Shown here in pieces: positions 49,770 to 59,645 of a stretch of DNA of 64,000 nucleotides (the stretch's first letter is position 1; each line of letters opens with the position of its first letter). A program made the position numbers and the translations under genes. Source of the DNA: an uncultured Clostridia bacterium (GTDB lineage Bacteria; Bacillota; Clostridia; Monoglobales; Monoglobaceae); contig CAKSFQ010000006.1 in assembly GCA_934454115.1 (NCBI GenBank), forward strand, positions 1 through 64,000, read 5' to 3'. The notes below the pieces were generated by a model, which saw only the letters and a list, made by a program, of their open reading frames with translations, did no database searches and had not been told where the DNA came from.

Positions 49770-51872
49770 TTGGAAAATATCAACGAAATATTCGGTTGTC
49801 TGGTGTTTGATACCGCCACCATGAAGGAGCGGCTTCCCAAGGACACCTACCGCCAGGTGATGCGTACCCGCAAGGAGGGCAGCGCATTGACGCGGGAGGT
49901 TGCGGATGTTGTCGCCAACGCCATGAAGGACTGGGCGATTGAAAAGGGCGTTACTCACTTTGCGCACTGGTTTCAGCCGATGACCGGCGTCACCGCCGAA
50001 AAGCACGATAGCTTTATTGCGCCGGCGGATCAGGACAAGGTCATTATGGAGTTTTCCGGCAAAGAGCTGATCAAGAGTGAGCCGGACGCTTCCAGCTTCC
50101 CGTCCGGCGGACTGCGCTCAACCTTTGAGGCGCGCGGATATACGGCATGGGATCCCACGGCAAACGCATTTATCAAAGATGGTATTCTCTGTATTCCCAC
50201 GATATTTTGCTCTTACACCGGTGAAGCCCTGGATAAAAAAACGCCGCTGATGCGTTCGCTGGAAACGCTGAATACCCAGGCAGTGCGCGTTCTGCACCTG
50301 CTCGGTTATACCGATGTCAAACGGGTCAGCACCACGGTCGGACCGGAGCAGGAGTACTTTTTGATTGACCGCAGCGTTGCGGCAAAACGACCGGATTTAA
50401 CCTATACAGGCCGGACACTGCTCGGTACAATGCCACCAAAAGGACAGGAGCTGGACGATCATTATTTTGGTGTCATAAAAGCGCGGGTTTCTGCTTATAT
50501 GCGGGATTTGGATCGCGAGCTTTGGAAGCTTGGCATTTTGGCCAAGACCAAGCATAACGAGGTTGCCCCGGCGCAGCACGAGCTGGCGCCGATCTTTTGT
50601 GCTGGGAACATTGCTACTGACCATAACCAGCTGACCATGGAGCTGATGAAACGGATTGCCGAAAAGCATTCCATGAAATGCTTACTGCACGAAAAGCCGT
50701 TTGCCGGCGTCAACGGCAGCGGCAAGCACGATAACTGGGCCATCTGCACCGACACCGGCGTGAATCTATTGGATCCCGGCAAGCATCCGCACGAGAATCT
50801 GCGGTTTCTGGTCTTTCTATGTGCGGTAATTTGGGCGGTGGACGAATACCAGGATCTTTTGCGGATGTCGGTGGCTACCGCCGGCAACGATCACCGTCTG
50901 GGCGCTGCCGAGGCGCCGCCGGCCATCATCTCCATCTTTTTGGGCGATGAACTGACCGAGGTTTTAGAGGCGATCGAAAAGGACAGCGACTACAATAACA
51001 AAAAGCGTGAAATCATGGAGTCCGGCGGCGTGACTGCGGTTCCCAACTTTACCAAAGACACCACCGACCGCAACCGCACCTCGCCCTTTGCGTTTACCGG
51101 CAACAAGTTTGAATTTCGCAGTCCCGGCTCCAGTCTTTCGGTTTCCGGGCCGAACTTTTTGTTGAATACCGCCGTTGCGGAGGCGTTGTGTCAATTTGCC
51201 GATGCACTAGAGGCGGCGCAGGGCGACAATCTTGAAAAAAAGGTTTACGCGCTGCTGCAAAAGACGCTGAAGGCGCATAAGCGTATCATCTTTAACGGCA
51301 ACAACTACACCGAGGAATGGGTCAAAGAGGCGGAGCGCCGCGGTCTTTTGAACCTGGCAAACGCGCCGGCGGCGATGCCGGCCTTTATCGCCGAAAAGAA
51401 TTTGGCGCTGTTTGAAAAACACCACATTTTAACCCGTGACGAGGCACGTTCCCGCTACGAAATTAATCTGGATAATTACAGTAAGGTCATCAACATTGAG
51501 GCATTGACCCTGCTTGAGATGATTCGGCGCAGCATCCTGCCGGCCGTTGAGGGCTATGTCAACACCCTGAGCCGGACGGTGGTCTATAAAAAACAGGCCT
51601 GCCCGGATGCCAGCTGCGATATGGAGAATCGGCTGATCTGCCGTCTTTCCAATCAGCTTTCCGTCCTCTTCTGCGAAACGGAGGAGCTGGAGCAGCGTGT
51701 TGGCCGTGCCAAGCTGATTACGGATAAGCAGGAACAGGCGGAATGCTATCGTGACAGCGTTCTGGCACAGATGAGTGTGATCCGCAGCATTGCCGACGAT
51801 ATGGAGGTCTATACCCCAAAAGAGATATGGCCTTTCCCGACCTACGGTGAACTCTTGTTCAGCATTCAATAA
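49770..51872 (+). CDS. glnN: Glutamine synthetase type III
   Basis: This 700-aa enzyme makes glutamine from glutamate, ammonia and ATP in the cytosol. It is the long GSIII form by length and by motifs: [62 protein letters not shown] and [12 protein letters not shown]. The start is set at TTG 49770 ([12 protein letters not shown]) because AAAGGAGG lies nine bases upstream. A closer ATG would sit against the ribosome site. It is a single gene with its own promoter and terminator. Confidence 0.95.
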   Translation: MENINEIFGCLVFDTATMKERLPKDTYRQVMRTRKEGSALTREVADVVANAMKDWAIEKGVTHFAHWFQPMTGVTAEKHDSFIAPADQDKVIMEFSGKELIKSEPDASSFPSGGLRSTFEARGYTAWDPTANAFIKDGILCIPTIFCSYTGEALDKKTPLMRSLETLNTQAVRVLHLLGYTDVKRVSTTVGPEQEYFLIDRSVAAKRPDLTYTGRTLLGTMPPKGQELDDHYFGVIKARVSAYMRDLDRELWKLGILAKTKHNEVAPAQHELAPIFCAGNIATDHNQLTMELMKRIAEKHSMKCLLHEKPFAGVNGSGKHDNWAICTDTGVNLLDPGKHPHENLRFLVFLCAVIWAVDEYQDLLRMSVATAGNDHRLGAAEAPPAIISIFLGDELTEVLEAIEKDSDYNNKKREIMESGGVTAVPNFTKDTTDRNRTSPFAFTGNKFEFRSPGSSLSVSGPNFLLNTAVAEALCQFADALEAAQGDNLEKKVYALLQKTLKAHKRIIFNGNNYTEEWVKEAERRGLLNLANAPAAMPAFIAEKNLALFEKHHILTRDEARSRYEINLDNYSKVINIEALTLLEMIRRSILPAVEGYVNTLSRTVVYKKQACPDASCDMENRLICRLSNQLSVLFCETEELEQRVGRAKLITDKQEQAECYRDSVLAQMSVIRSIADDMEVYTPKEIWPFPTYGELLFSIQ

Positions 51873-51881
51873 TAAGCGGTG

Positions 51882-51925
51882 AAAAGGGCTTTGGCAAAAT
51901 GAGATCATTTTGCCAAAGCCCTTTT
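51882..51925. terminator. Bidirectional terminator after glnN
   Basis: AAAAGGGCTTTGGCAAAAT (51882-51900) pairs perfectly over 19 bp with 51907-51925 around GAGATC, giving T runs on both strands. It serves glnN and the convergent amidohydrolase gene. Confidence 0.9.
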
Positions 51926-51927
51926 TT

Positions 51928-53106
51928 CTATTCGCTGATCTGTTTTCCGTCTACAAACACCATGACGGGTTTTGCGTCAAACGCCGGCGGCTTTCCCTCC
52001 CAGAGCACCAGATCCGCGTCCTTGCCGACCTTAAGGGACCCGACACGGTCAAATATATCGCACAGCATCGCCGGCGTTTTGGTGACCGCCGAGAGCGCCG
52101 CATCGGGGTCAAGCCCCGCACGCACGGCAGCGGCCGCACAGAGCAGCAGGTGCTTCTCCGGCGTTTCCGGATGATCGGTAATGAGCGCCGTCTTGATATC
52201 CGCCGCACACAGAATCGCCGCCGCCGACTCGCTTTGATTTTTCAGCTCCGGCTTGCTGCGGTCGGTCAGGATTGGGCCGGACAGTACCGGCGCCTTTTCC
52301 GCGGCAAGTCTGTCTGCCGCAAGGTGTGCCTCGGTTCCGTGCACCAAAATCAGCCGTAGTGAAAATTCCTTGGCGATCCGAATCGCGGTAAAAATGTCAT
52401 CCAGACGGTGCGCGTGCGCATGCAGCGAAATCTCACGCCGCAGCAGCGGCAAGAGCGCCTCGCACTTAAAATCCCATTCCGGGCGTTCTTCTTCCTCGTC
52501 CTCTTCCGCGCGCTTAATCTGCTCCAGATAGTTCTTTGCTTTTTGCAGCGTCTCGCGGATTACGGCCGCTGTCCCCATTCGCGTCACCGGCGCCTGGCTT
52601 TTGTCATGATACACCGACTTGGGATTTTCACCAAAGGCGGCCTTGATTCCGACCGGCGCACGCAGCAGCATATCATCCACGCAAATCCCGGCTGTTTTCA
52701 TCGCCAAAAGCTGACCGCCGATCGGATTGGCGCTGCCCGGCCCGGTAATCACCGTGGTAATACCGGCATGCACCGCTTCTAAAAAGGCACGATCCTGCGG
52801 ATTGACTCCGTCTAAGGCACGCAGCTGCGGCGTTGCCGGATCGGTATCCTCGTTGCCGTCATCGCCCTCAAAATTCAAACCGTCCTCCCACATGCCAAGA
52901 TGCGAATGCGCGTCGATCAGCCCCGGTGTCAGAATAGCGCCCTTTGCGTCAATCACCTCGCCCTCAGCCGTCTGCTGCGGCATATCCGCCATTGCGCCCA
53001 AATCCGCGATCTTTCCGCCGCGGATTACAAGATATCCGTCTGAAAAATCTGTTCCCTCCATGGTTATTATATTGGCATGGATCAAACAGATGTTCTGATT
53101 TTTCAT
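51928..53106 (-). CDS. Amidohydrolase (imidazolonepropionase-like)
   Basis: This 392-aa metal-dependent hydrolase has the amidohydrolase fold: N- and C-terminal beta-sandwich parts (KIADLGAMADMP; VGSKVGKDADLVLWEG-like end), metal motif DAHSHLGMWEDG near 67, HAHAHRLDDI and HGTEAHLAADR ligands, and DHPETPE with the catalytic aspartate. The substrate is not set by the sequence. Similar clostridial proteins are annotated only as amidohydrolases. A lysine-containing acidic insert (AEEDEEEERPEW) is unusual. Good SD (GGGGATTATC) before the ATG. Confidence 0.9.
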   Translation of the reverse strand: MKNQNICLIHANIITMEGTDFSDGYLVIRGGKIADLGAMADMPQQTAEGEVIDAKGAILTPGLIDAHSHLGMWEDGLNFEGDDGNEDTDPATPQLRALDGVNPQDRAFLEAVHAGITTVITGPGSANPIGGQLLAMKTAGICVDDMLLRAPVGIKAAFGENPKSVYHDKSQAPVTRMGTAAVIRETLQKAKNYLEQIKRAEEDEEEERPEWDFKCEALLPLLRREISLHAHAHRLDDIFTAIRIAKEFSLRLILVHGTEAHLAADRLAAEKAPVLSGPILTDRSKPELKNQSESAAAILCAADIKTALITDHPETPEKHLLLCAAAAVRAGLDPDAALSAVTKTPAMLCDIFDRVGSLKVGKDADLVLWEGKPPAFDAKPVMVFVDGKQISE

Positions 53107-53166
53107 GATAATCCCCCTCGTCTTATTGGTATCCGACCGCTTTCATCGGTCAGTCAATGCAAAAGT

Positions 53167-53583
53167 TAACCTGATGTTAGTAATCCGAACCCGCCTAAAT
53201 CGGCGTAATTTCGGAATATTTTAGCTTGTCGTCTTTGCCGGGCGAAAGCCCTCCTGCATCCTCCGCACCAAAATCTGCTCAAAATTGAATCCTTTTCAGG
53301 TCGTAGAATTTTGAGAGAGCGGATTTTTGGTTGCGCAAAGCAAAAACGCAGGTAATCCTAACGGATTGCCGAGTATTGGGCGCAGCGAAAGCGGATATCC
53401 GCCTCCCAAAATCGGGGTTCGGATTGCTCACTTTCGGCTAAGGTCAAAGAATTTTAAGAGTGGGGATTTTCGTTCAAACAAGGCAAAAACGGAGGTAATC
53501 CTAACGGATTGCCGAGTATTTTAACACCGTTTGGGCGGAAATCCACCTCTTAAAATCGAGCTTAGATTGCTAATATCAGGTTA
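53167..53583. repeat. MITE-like structured repeat element
   Basis: The non-coding 500-bp gap holds an element bounded by inverted ends TAACCTGATGTTAG (53167-53180) and CTAATATCAGGTTA (53570-53583), which pair with one mismatch and continue with wobble-type pairs. Inside are two direct copies of a roughly 116-bp unit (53299-53414, 53442-53558). Each has a 27-bp identical core with the hairpin GGTAATCC-TAAC-GGATTGCC, and ends complementary to each other (AATTTTAAGAG with CTCTTAAAAT). No frame is seen. Confidence 0.65.
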
Positions 53584-53607
53584 GCCGAAGGCGCCGTCTT
53601 TGCGCCC

Positions 53608-54564
53608 TCACTTGCGGCTGAAATAGCTCTCTGCCCCAAATCGGCTTGCCAGCGCCGCGCCGTCTTTTCTGCCAAGGATCAGACAGGCCGTGGACAGGCA
53701 GTCCGCGACCAGCGCAGACTTTGCCGCAATGCTGACGCCCTCTGTCTCGGTGTTTGCCGGGTAGCCGCTTTTGGGATCCAAAACATGATGATAATACACC
53801 CCATCATAGGTAAAACCGCGCTGATAGGTGCCGCTGCTCACCACGGCGCCGCAGTCTGTCACGGTGACGGACTCTTCATAGGTTCCGGCCGCGGCATACG
53901 GAACCTGAATCCCAACCTGCCAGCTGCCGTCGCGGCGATTTGGATTCTTGCCGAACGCATAAACATTACCGCCAAGATCCAAAAGCCCCCACGCCGCGCC
54001 GCTTTGCCGCATCGCATCGGCGGCCGCGTCAGCGGCATAACCCTTGGCCGCACCGCCAAGGTCAATCATCACGCCATCCTCGGTCTTTGTCAGCGTCCCG
54101 TCCTCTTTAGAAAAGATCAGCTTTTGATAGCCAACCTTTTTTTTCGCCTCTAAAATCTCCGTGTCTGACGGCACAGTGGGATTCTCTTCCCCATGAAAGG
54201 GCCACAGCCTTGACACCGGCGCAATCGTAATGTCAAATGCACCGTCCGATGCTGCACTGATTGCTAATGCAGTCTCTACAATGGCGGCGGTATGCGCATC
54301 GAGCGGCGCCGGCACATGAGCCGCCGCGCGGTTAAATGCCGAGACCACCGAATTATCATCATAAAAATTCACCGCGTTCTGGATTTCTTCGATCACAGAA
54401 AAGGCGGCAAGAACGGCCTCTTTGGCGTTTTCGCCGCCGGCACGAACCGTGCAGACCGTATCGAGCAAAAACCGCGTTTCAAAGTAAGGCGTTTCGCGGC
54501 GGTACATCCTACATCCGCCAAGCAGCATACATAGAATCAGCAAACAAGGAACTGCACGTTTCAT
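53608..54564 (-). CDS. apbE: FAD:protein FMN transferase, lipoprotein
   Basis: This 318-aa ApbE attaches FMN to threonines of extracytoplasmic flavoproteins such as RnfG/NqrC. It has a lipoprotein signal with lipobox LLGGC (C18), DTVCTVRAGG, the FAD-binding DLGGAAKGYAADAA and DLGGNVYAFGKNP, and the catalytic C-terminal part VLDPKSGYPANTE. Length is normal. It stands alone, with the MITE-like element directly downstream of its 3' end. Its targets are not in the window. Confidence 0.93.
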   Translation of the reverse strand: MKRAVPCLLILCMLLGGCRMYRRETPYFETRFLLDTVCTVRAGGENAKEAVLAAFSVIEEIQNAVNFYDDNSVVSAFNRAAAHVPAPLDAHTAAIVETALAISAASDGAFDITIAPVSRLWPFHGEENPTVPSDTEILEAKKKVGYQKLIFSKEDGTLTKTEDGVMIDLGGAAKGYAADAAADAMRQSGAAWGLLDLGGNVYAFGKNPNRRDGSWQVGIQVPYAAAGTYEESVTVTDCGAVVSSGTYQRGFTYDGVYYHHVLDPKSGYPANTETEGVSIAAKSALVADCLSTACLILGRKDGAALASRFGAESYFSRK

Positions 54565-54630
54565 GCCATTCTCCCTTCCGCTTTTTTCATCTATTATATG
54601 CTATGCAGAGGCTTTCGTCAAGAGAACCGC

Positions 54631-54659
54631 TTGCAAGATCATAAAAAATATGGTATGCT
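54631..54659 (+). promoter_or_regulatory. Promoter for exonuclease III gene
   Basis: TTGCAA and TATGCT are 17 bp apart, about 50 bp upstream of the start. Confidence 0.6.
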
Positions 54660-54708
54660 AAAAAGACAGTATGCAAGCCAAAGAAGCGAACAACAAGGGG
54701 GTTTGATC

Positions 54709-55482
54709 ATGAAACTGATATCCTGGAACGTAAACGGGCTGCGCGCCTGTATGAATAAGGGCTTTATGGAGACGTTTTTACGCCTTGACGCCGACATTTT
54801 TTGTTTGCAGGAAACCAAGCTGCAAGAAGGACAAATTGAGATGCCGCTTGACGGCTATCACCAATATTGGTGCTATGCGGAAAAAAAGGGATATTCCGGC
54901 ACTGCGCTGTTTAGCAAGACAAAACCGCTCTCGGTGCGCTATGGTATGGGGATTTCGGAGCACGATACCGAGGGGCGGCTGATTACGGCAGAATATCCGG
55001 ACTTTTATCTGGTTGTCTGCTACACCCCCAATGCTCAGGATGGACTAAAACGGCTGTCCTATCGGATGGAATGGGAGGACGCGCTGCGCGCGTATCTTTC
55101 CTCACTGGAAGAGAAAAAGCCGATCATTTACTGCGGCGATCTGAATGTGGCACACCGGGAGATTGACTTAAAAAATCCTAAAACCAATCGCAAAAATGCC
55201 GGGTTCAGCGATGAGGAGCGGCAAAAAATGACCGACCTTTTATCCGATCACAAAATCGACACCTTCCGCTACTTCTACCCGGACGCCGAGGGCGCGTATT
55301 CCTGGTGGTCATACCGATTCCACGCCAGAGAGAAGAACGCCGGATGGCGCATTGACTATTTTATCGTCTCCGATGCGTTAAAGGATCGCCTTTTGGACGC
55401 AAAGATCCATGCGGAAATCATGGGCAGCGATCACTGCCCGGTCGAACTTACCCTAACAACGGGGACGTCTCACGAAAAGTGA
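54709..55482 (+). CDS. xth: Exodeoxyribonuclease III
   Basis: This 257-aa AP endonuclease/3'-5' exonuclease of base-excision repair shows the full EEP-family set: SWNVNGLRA (5-13), CLQETKLQEG, CGDLNVAHREID, the insertion WWSYRFHAREKNAGWRIDYF and catalytic SDHCPVEL. Start: ATG 54709, where the family begins with MKLISWNVNG, behind AAGGGGG. Normal length. It converges on the next gene across a shared hairpin. Confidence 0.95.
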   Translation: MKLISWNVNGLRACMNKGFMETFLRLDADIFCLQETKLQEGQIEMPLDGYHQYWCYAEKKGYSGTALFSKTKPLSVRYGMGISEHDTEGRLITAEYPDFYLVVCYTPNAQDGLKRLSYRMEWEDALRAYLSSLEEKKPIIYCGDLNVAHREIDLKNPKTNRKNAGFSDEERQKMTDLLSDHKIDTFRYFYPDAEGAYSWWSYRFHAREKNAGWRIDYFIVSDALKDRLLDAKIHAEIMGSDHCPVELTLTTGTSHEK

Positions 55483-55498
55483 GACGCCCCTGTTGTTT
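55455..55498. terminator. Bidirectional terminator after xth
   Basis: The arms AACAACGGGGACGTCTCAC and GTGAGACGCCCCTGTTGTT pair with one wobble and one mismatch around GAAAA. The hairpin overlaps the last codons of xth. Confidence 0.8.
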
Positions 55499-56582
55499 AT
55501 TTCGCAATGGTTTGAATCAAATCCTCCGTGATACGGTCAATCCGGTCAAAGTCCACCGCGGCAATATAATACCGCTCCAATGCGTCATGGATTTGCTTGA
55601 TTTCGCCAAGCAATTCCCTTGCCTTTTGCATTTTTGCCGTATATTCCTCTTCAATCATGCCGAGCAAATCGGCGTTTTCCTGATCCGTACCGCGCGGCAG
55701 CGCCAGATCATACAAGTCCAGAATGATATCGCCCTCCCGCTCCGGGAACAACTCGTGCGGCGGCGTGGCGTCAAATACGCAGACCGAAAGATCCCGCAGC
55801 GCTACCATGTCAAGGCTCTCCGCATCAAAGCTGCAATGATACAGCTCAGCATCCTGTCCTGCCTCAACGGCGGCCGCGGCCAGCTTTTTCATTAGGGTCG
55901 ATTTTCCGGTACCCGGTCTGCCCTTGATAAAATAACGAACCTTTAAATCCTCCGTCAGATTCCTGATATAGTGCGCCGAACCGTCCGGCGTCATTGCGCC
56001 GAAGAAACGGTGCTCAATCCGTCCCGGCGCCGCCTTCTTTTTTGTGCCGTCCAAAATCTGCGCGGTCAAATCCTCGGCCGCACGGTCAAGCGCGCCAAAA
56101 TCCACATGGCAAAGATAAACCTTTTCCCACCTGTCGTGAATCTGCTTTGCCTCTCTTAACATTTCATAAATCCGATCATACCGCTTTTTGATCTCCGCTT
56201 TACAGTCCGCAATTTCTTCGCGGTGCACAACCAGCTTTTCCCGATCCCAGGCAATGCCCAAATTGACATAGTCCTCCACAATGCCCGGGAGGTTCGGTTC
56301 GATCACGTGCGGCGCAGTGCCGTCTACCACCGCCGTCTTTCTATCGCGCAAAATGACACCGTCTAAGGACGCGGCATCCGAGCTGCAATGGATCTCTTCC
56401 ACCGTCTGCCCCAGATTCTTAAAATGGGCGCCGATCTTCCGCATCATGGTCGATTTTCCGGTACCGGGCCCGCCTTTTAAAATAAAGATACGTTCCATAC
56501 CGCAAAGCACGGACGGAAAGTAATTGACAAACCCCTGTGCCGCATTGGCACAGGTAAAATATTCGCAGCTTTTTTTCTGCAT
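55497..56582 (-). CDS. Duplicated P-loop ATPase, PRK06851-like
   Basis: This 361-aa protein is made of two similar halves, each with a P-loop: FILKGGPGTGKSTMMRKIG near residue 34 and YFIKGRPGTGKSTLMKKLA near 215. Each is followed by a matching HCSSDAASLDGVILRD and HCSFDAESLDMVALRD. Such two-fold ATPases are common in Clostridia without a known role. It is cytosolic, with no membrane part. The internal duplication is plain in the sequence. It has its own region between two terminators. Confidence 0.85.
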   Translation of the reverse strand: MQKKSCEYFTCANAAQGFVNYFPSVLCGMERIFILKGGPGTGKSTMMRKIGAHFKNLGQTVEEIHCSSDAASLDGVILRDRKTAVVDGTAPHVIEPNLPGIVEDYVNLGIAWDREKLVVHREEIADCKAEIKKRYDRIYEMLREAKQIHDRWEKVYLCHVDFGALDRAAEDLTAQILDGTKKKAAPGRIEHRFFGAMTPDGSAHYIRNLTEDLKVRYFIKGRPGTGKSTLMKKLAAAAVEAGQDAELYHCSFDAESLDMVALRDLSVCVFDATPPHELFPEREGDIILDLYDLALPRGTDQENADLLGMIEEEYTAKMQKARELLGEIKQIHDALERYYIAAVDFDRIDRITEDLIQTIAK

Positions 56583-56716
56583 GATTCACACTCCCTTTGC
56601 AGGCACACGGAAGTCACCCCCGATATGCCCTGTGATTGTATTTTATGCAGAAAAAAAACGCCCGGTGCGTGTCCGGGCGGCAGAACTTCGGATCATTACA
56701 GTATATTTTCGTTCTG

Positions 56717-57187
56717 TTAGACCTCCATTGTCATAAAGCTATCCGTACAGGATACAAGACAGCCGTTTTCATAACGCAGCTTGAGCGAAAACGGCGCAGT
56801 CTGCTCCCTGAGCAGAGCAAACATCCGCCGGTCTCCCTCCCAAAGGTTCAGCGCGTTCACCGCCTCGATATCAACCCAGCAGAGTTCCCCCTCGTCACAG
56901 CTGCGGAGCGTGCCGGAAAAGCGGTCGGCCGTGTAGAGAAAGATATACTCCTCCTCCGCATCGTCACAACAGAAGGTTAAAATACCACGAAAACGGTAAT
57001 TCTTCAGCGTCAGTCCCGTCTCCTCATAGACCTCACGCAAGAGGCATTCCTCCGGGGTCTCGCCCGGCTCAAACTTGCCGCCGACCCCAATCCATTTATC
57101 TTTATTGACATCCCTATCCTTTGCCGTCCGATGCAGCATCAGATACTTTCCGTCCTTTTCCAGATAACAAAGCGTGGTTTGCAGCAT
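56717..57187 (-). CDS. NUDIX hydrolase (8-oxo-dGTP diphosphatase-like)
   Basis: This 156-aa protein has a complete Nudix box at about 38-60 (GGKFEPGETPEECLLREVYE then ETGL), binding Mg and a nucleoside diphosphate-X. N-terminal QTTLCYLEKDGKYLMLHR and KWIGVGGK suit the MutT/8-oxo-dGTP group. The start is set to ATG 57187, eight bases after GGGAGG. A house-cleaning role is probable, but the substrate is not fixed. Confidence 0.9.
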   Translation of the reverse strand: MLQTTLCYLEKDGKYLMLHRTAKDRDVNKDKWIGVGGKFEPGETPEECLLREVYEETGLTLKNYRFRGILTFCCDDAEEEYIFLYTADRFSGTLRSCDEGELCWVDIEAVNALNLWEGDRRMFALLREQTAPFSLKLRYENGCLVSCTDSFMTMEV

Positions 57188-57278
57188 ATCGATTCCTCCC
57201 GGTTTTGTCAATAAATCAAATTTCCGATCTTGAAACGCGGTCTTACACCTTCATGAAAAGACCGTTTTGTATCAGACG

Positions 57279-58037
57279 CTACAGCCGATCGGCCAGGGTC
57301 GGCCGGCTCTTTTTCATCCAGACTGTGCTAAATATCAAACAAACTGCCGTCACCAGGACAAATACGGCAATCCGTCTGCCGTCCGGCAGCGTGCCGTGCA
57401 AAAGTGCGGCGCGATAACCGTCTGCCAGAACCGCGACCGGGTTACAGTCGCAAAAAAGCCGCACCACGCCGCGGAGAGAGGACGCGTCCCAAAAGATCGG
57501 CGTCATCCAAAATCCCAGGGACAGCGCGGCCTGCAAGCCATAGCCCGCATCGCGGACATAGCTGCAAAGCAGCGCCAAGATCCGTCCAAGACCCAATATC
57601 AGCAAAAATCCGCCGGCCAGCCAGAAAAACGTCCAAAGCTGACCAATCCGCGGTGCAATCCCGGACACACACATCGCAAGATAGGCCGCAGAAAGCAGCA
57701 CGCCATGCACCGCCATTGCGGCACAAACCCGAACCAGGGGCAGCTTTTCTGCCGGGAAGCGGACCTTACACACCAAATGACGATAGTCAAAAAAGCAGCT
57801 TGCAGCGCCAACCAGCCCGTCCGAAAAAAAGAACCACGGCAGAATCCCGGCAATCAGCCAAAGGATGTATGGTTCGCCCTCCACCGACGGCGCGGCAAAC
57901 GCGACCGTATAGACGAACCAATAAACCAATACGGTCAGCAGCGGCGATACAAACGCCCAAAGCGCGCCCAGGCCGGTACCGGCATAGCGGGCGCGCAGAT
58001 CATGGACAGTCAGGGCGATCAGCAGCCGCCCTTTCAT
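57279..58037 (-). CDS. ABC-2 type polysaccharide-export permease (Wzm-like)
   Basis: This 252-aa integral membrane protein has about six helices (ALWAFVSPLLTVLVYWFVYT, AGILPWFFFSDGLVGA, FFWLAGGFLLILGLGRIL, LSLGFWMTPIFWDASS, FVLVTAVCLIFS) and the N-terminal amphipathic segment typical of ABC-2 O-antigen/teichoic acid exporters (TVHDLRARYAGTGLGALWAF). It would need an ATPase partner, and none lies beside it in the window. It overlaps galU by 4 bp, which ties it to sugar-nucleotide supply for a surface polymer. Confidence 0.86.
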   Translation of the reverse strand: MKGRLLIALTVHDLRARYAGTGLGALWAFVSPLLTVLVYWFVYTVAFAAPSVEGEPYILWLIAGILPWFFFSDGLVGAASCFFDYRHLVCKVRFPAEKLPLVRVCAAMAVHGVLLSAAYLAMCVSGIAPRIGQLWTFFWLAGGFLLILGLGRILALLCSYVRDAGYGLQAALSLGFWMTPIFWDASSLRGVVRLFCDCNPVAVLADGYRAALLHGTLPDGRRIAVFVLVTAVCLIFSTVWMKKSRPTLADRL

Positions 58038-58909
58038 GCGTTTTCCGTTATTTTTTTCAGGTATGCCACAAACTCATCGTGCAGATCGTCACGGCGCAGT
58101 GCAAACTCTACGGTTGCCTCTAAAAAGCCCATCCGATCACCCACATCGTAGCGGCGACCCTCAAAATTATATGCATACATGCCTTGCTCTGCCGCCAGAG
58201 TCTTTAAGGCGTCGGTCAGCTGAATTTCGCCGCCGGCACCCGGCTTGGTGTGTTCCAGATGCCGGAACACCTCCGGCGTAATCACGTAACGGCCAAGAAC
58301 CGCAACGTTGCTGGGCGCTTCTTCCTTCGGTGGTTTTTCGACCATGCCGTTGACCTTATAGAGCCGCTCGCCAATCTGCTCGCCGTCCACACAGCCGTAC
58401 TTATGAATCTCGTCCATATCGACCGTCTGCACGCCGAGCACGGATTTTCCGCAGGTCTCGTAGACGTCGATCAACTGCTTGATACAGGGCTTGTCCGCGT
58501 TATATACCACATCGTCACCCAGCAAAACGGCAAACGGCTCATCGCCGACAAAGCTCTTGGCGCAGTGAATCGCATGGCCGAGCCCCAGCGCCTCTTTCTG
58601 GCGAATCGAAACCAGGTTGGCAAGCTCGGCAATACGGCGCACCTCTTTTGCCATGGCCGATTTGCCGTTGGCCTCCAGGGTAAACTCCAACTCGCGGGAG
58701 CGGTCAAAATGATCCTCTACCGCCTTTTTATACGGGCTGGTAATCACGCAGATATCCTCAATCCCGGCAGCGACTGCCTCCTCGACAATATACTGAATGG
58801 TCGGAGTATCCACGATGGGCAGCATCTCTTTCGGCATGGCCTTGGTCGCCGGCAAAAAACGAGTGCCCCAGCCGGCCGCCGGAATAATGGCTTTTTTTAC
58901 TTGTTTCAT
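58034..58909 (-). CDS. galU: UTP-glucose-1-phosphate uridylyltransferase
   Basis: This 291-aa nucleotidyltransferase makes UDP-glucose for surface polysaccharides. It has the signature AAGWGTRFLPATKAMPKEML (12-31), FAVLLGDDVVYN, FEGRRYDVGDRMGFLEATVE and normal length. The start is ATG 58909 (KQVKKAIIPAAGWG), behind AAAAGGAG, not the longer upstream frame. It is coupled to the export permease downstream and follows ttcA by 1 bp. Confidence 0.95.
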   Translation of the reverse strand: MKQVKKAIIPAAGWGTRFLPATKAMPKEMLPIVDTPTIQYIVEEAVAAGIEDICVITSPYKKAVEDHFDRSRELEFTLEANGKSAMAKEVRRIAELANLVSIRQKEALGLGHAIHCAKSFVGDEPFAVLLGDDVVYNADKPCIKQLIDVYETCGKSVLGVQTVDMDEIHKYGCVDGEQIGERLYKVNGMVEKPPKEEAPSNVAVLGRYVITPEVFRHLEHTKPGAGGEIQLTDALKTLAAEQGMYAYNFEGRRYDVGDRMGFLEATVEFALRRDDLHDEFVAYLKKITENA

Positions 58910-58910
58910 A

Positions 58911-59633
58911 TCAATTCTCCTTTTCTGTAACCCTCCAGTCGGGAAGTCCCGTTTGGATGGCATGCATGATTTTGGTTTTAAAGAAATGATCGTCCTTTGT
59001 CCTGCCTGTGATAAATTCTTTCATATCCTGGCGTTTGGATTTGCCGTCCATCGGACAGGGATTGAACACAATCGGCAATTCCGTCCGTCTGGCATAGCTC
59101 TTAATATCCCCCTCCGGCACATAAACAAGCGGCCGAATCACGTGGATATCCCGGCGCGACAAGTAGGTCACCGGTGAAAAGCAGTTCAGTCTGCCCTCAT
59201 AAAACAGAGATAAAAAGAAGGTTTCCAGAACGTCCTCGTTATGATGTCCAAGCGCCACCTTGTTGCAGCCAAGCTCAACGGCAAGGTCGTTCAGGCCGCC
59301 GCGGCGCAGCTTGGCACAGAGCGAACAGGGATTTTTTTCCTTCCGGATATCAAAGATGACCTCTGCAATATCGGTCTTTTTGACGACATATTCGACCCCA
59401 AGCTGCTCACTGAGCGCACGTACGGCTGCAAAGCTTGTCCCCTCGTAGCCCATATCCAGCGAAAGACCGATGATCTCAAATCGTTTGGGATAAAACCGCC
59501 GCAGAGCGGCAAGGGCGCACAGCAGCGTCAGGCTGTCCTTGCCGCCGGATATGCCGACGGCAATACGGTCGCCGTCCGCAATCATCTGGTAGTCGTCCAC
59601 CGCACGGCGAACCCGGCTTAAAATCTTTTTCAT
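58911..59633 (-). CDS. ttcA: TtcA-like tRNA 2-thiolation PP-loop protein
   Basis: This 240-aa ATP pyrophosphatase has the PP-loop SGGKDSLTLLCA near 30 and the paired-cysteine motif NPCSLCAKLRRG near 102. TtcA has an Fe-S cluster and thiolates C32 of some tRNAs. A later cysteine in FNPCPMDGKSKRQ suits the same centre. It is a member of the gyrA-ttcA-galU-permease run on the minus strand. Some clostridial members act on other tRNA sites, so the exact target is open. Confidence 0.9.
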   Translation of the reverse strand: MKKILSRVRRAVDDYQMIADGDRIAVGISGGKDSLTLLCALAALRRFYPKRFEIIGLSLDMGYEGTSFAAVRALSEQLGVEYVVKKTDIAEVIFDIRKEKNPCSLCAKLRRGGLNDLAVELGCNKVALGHHNEDVLETFFLSLFYEGRLNCFSPVTYLSRRDIHVIRPLVYVPEGDIKSYARRTELPIVFNPCPMDGKSKRQDMKEFITGRTKDDHFFKTKIMHAIQTGLPDWRVTEKEN

Positions 59634-59645
59634 GGTTTAACTTCC

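Noticed and set aside
57267..58151. Long plus-strand frames across the permease gene
   Set aside because: GC-rich shadow frames with Arg/Pro/Gln-rich sequence opposite a clear membrane protein gene.
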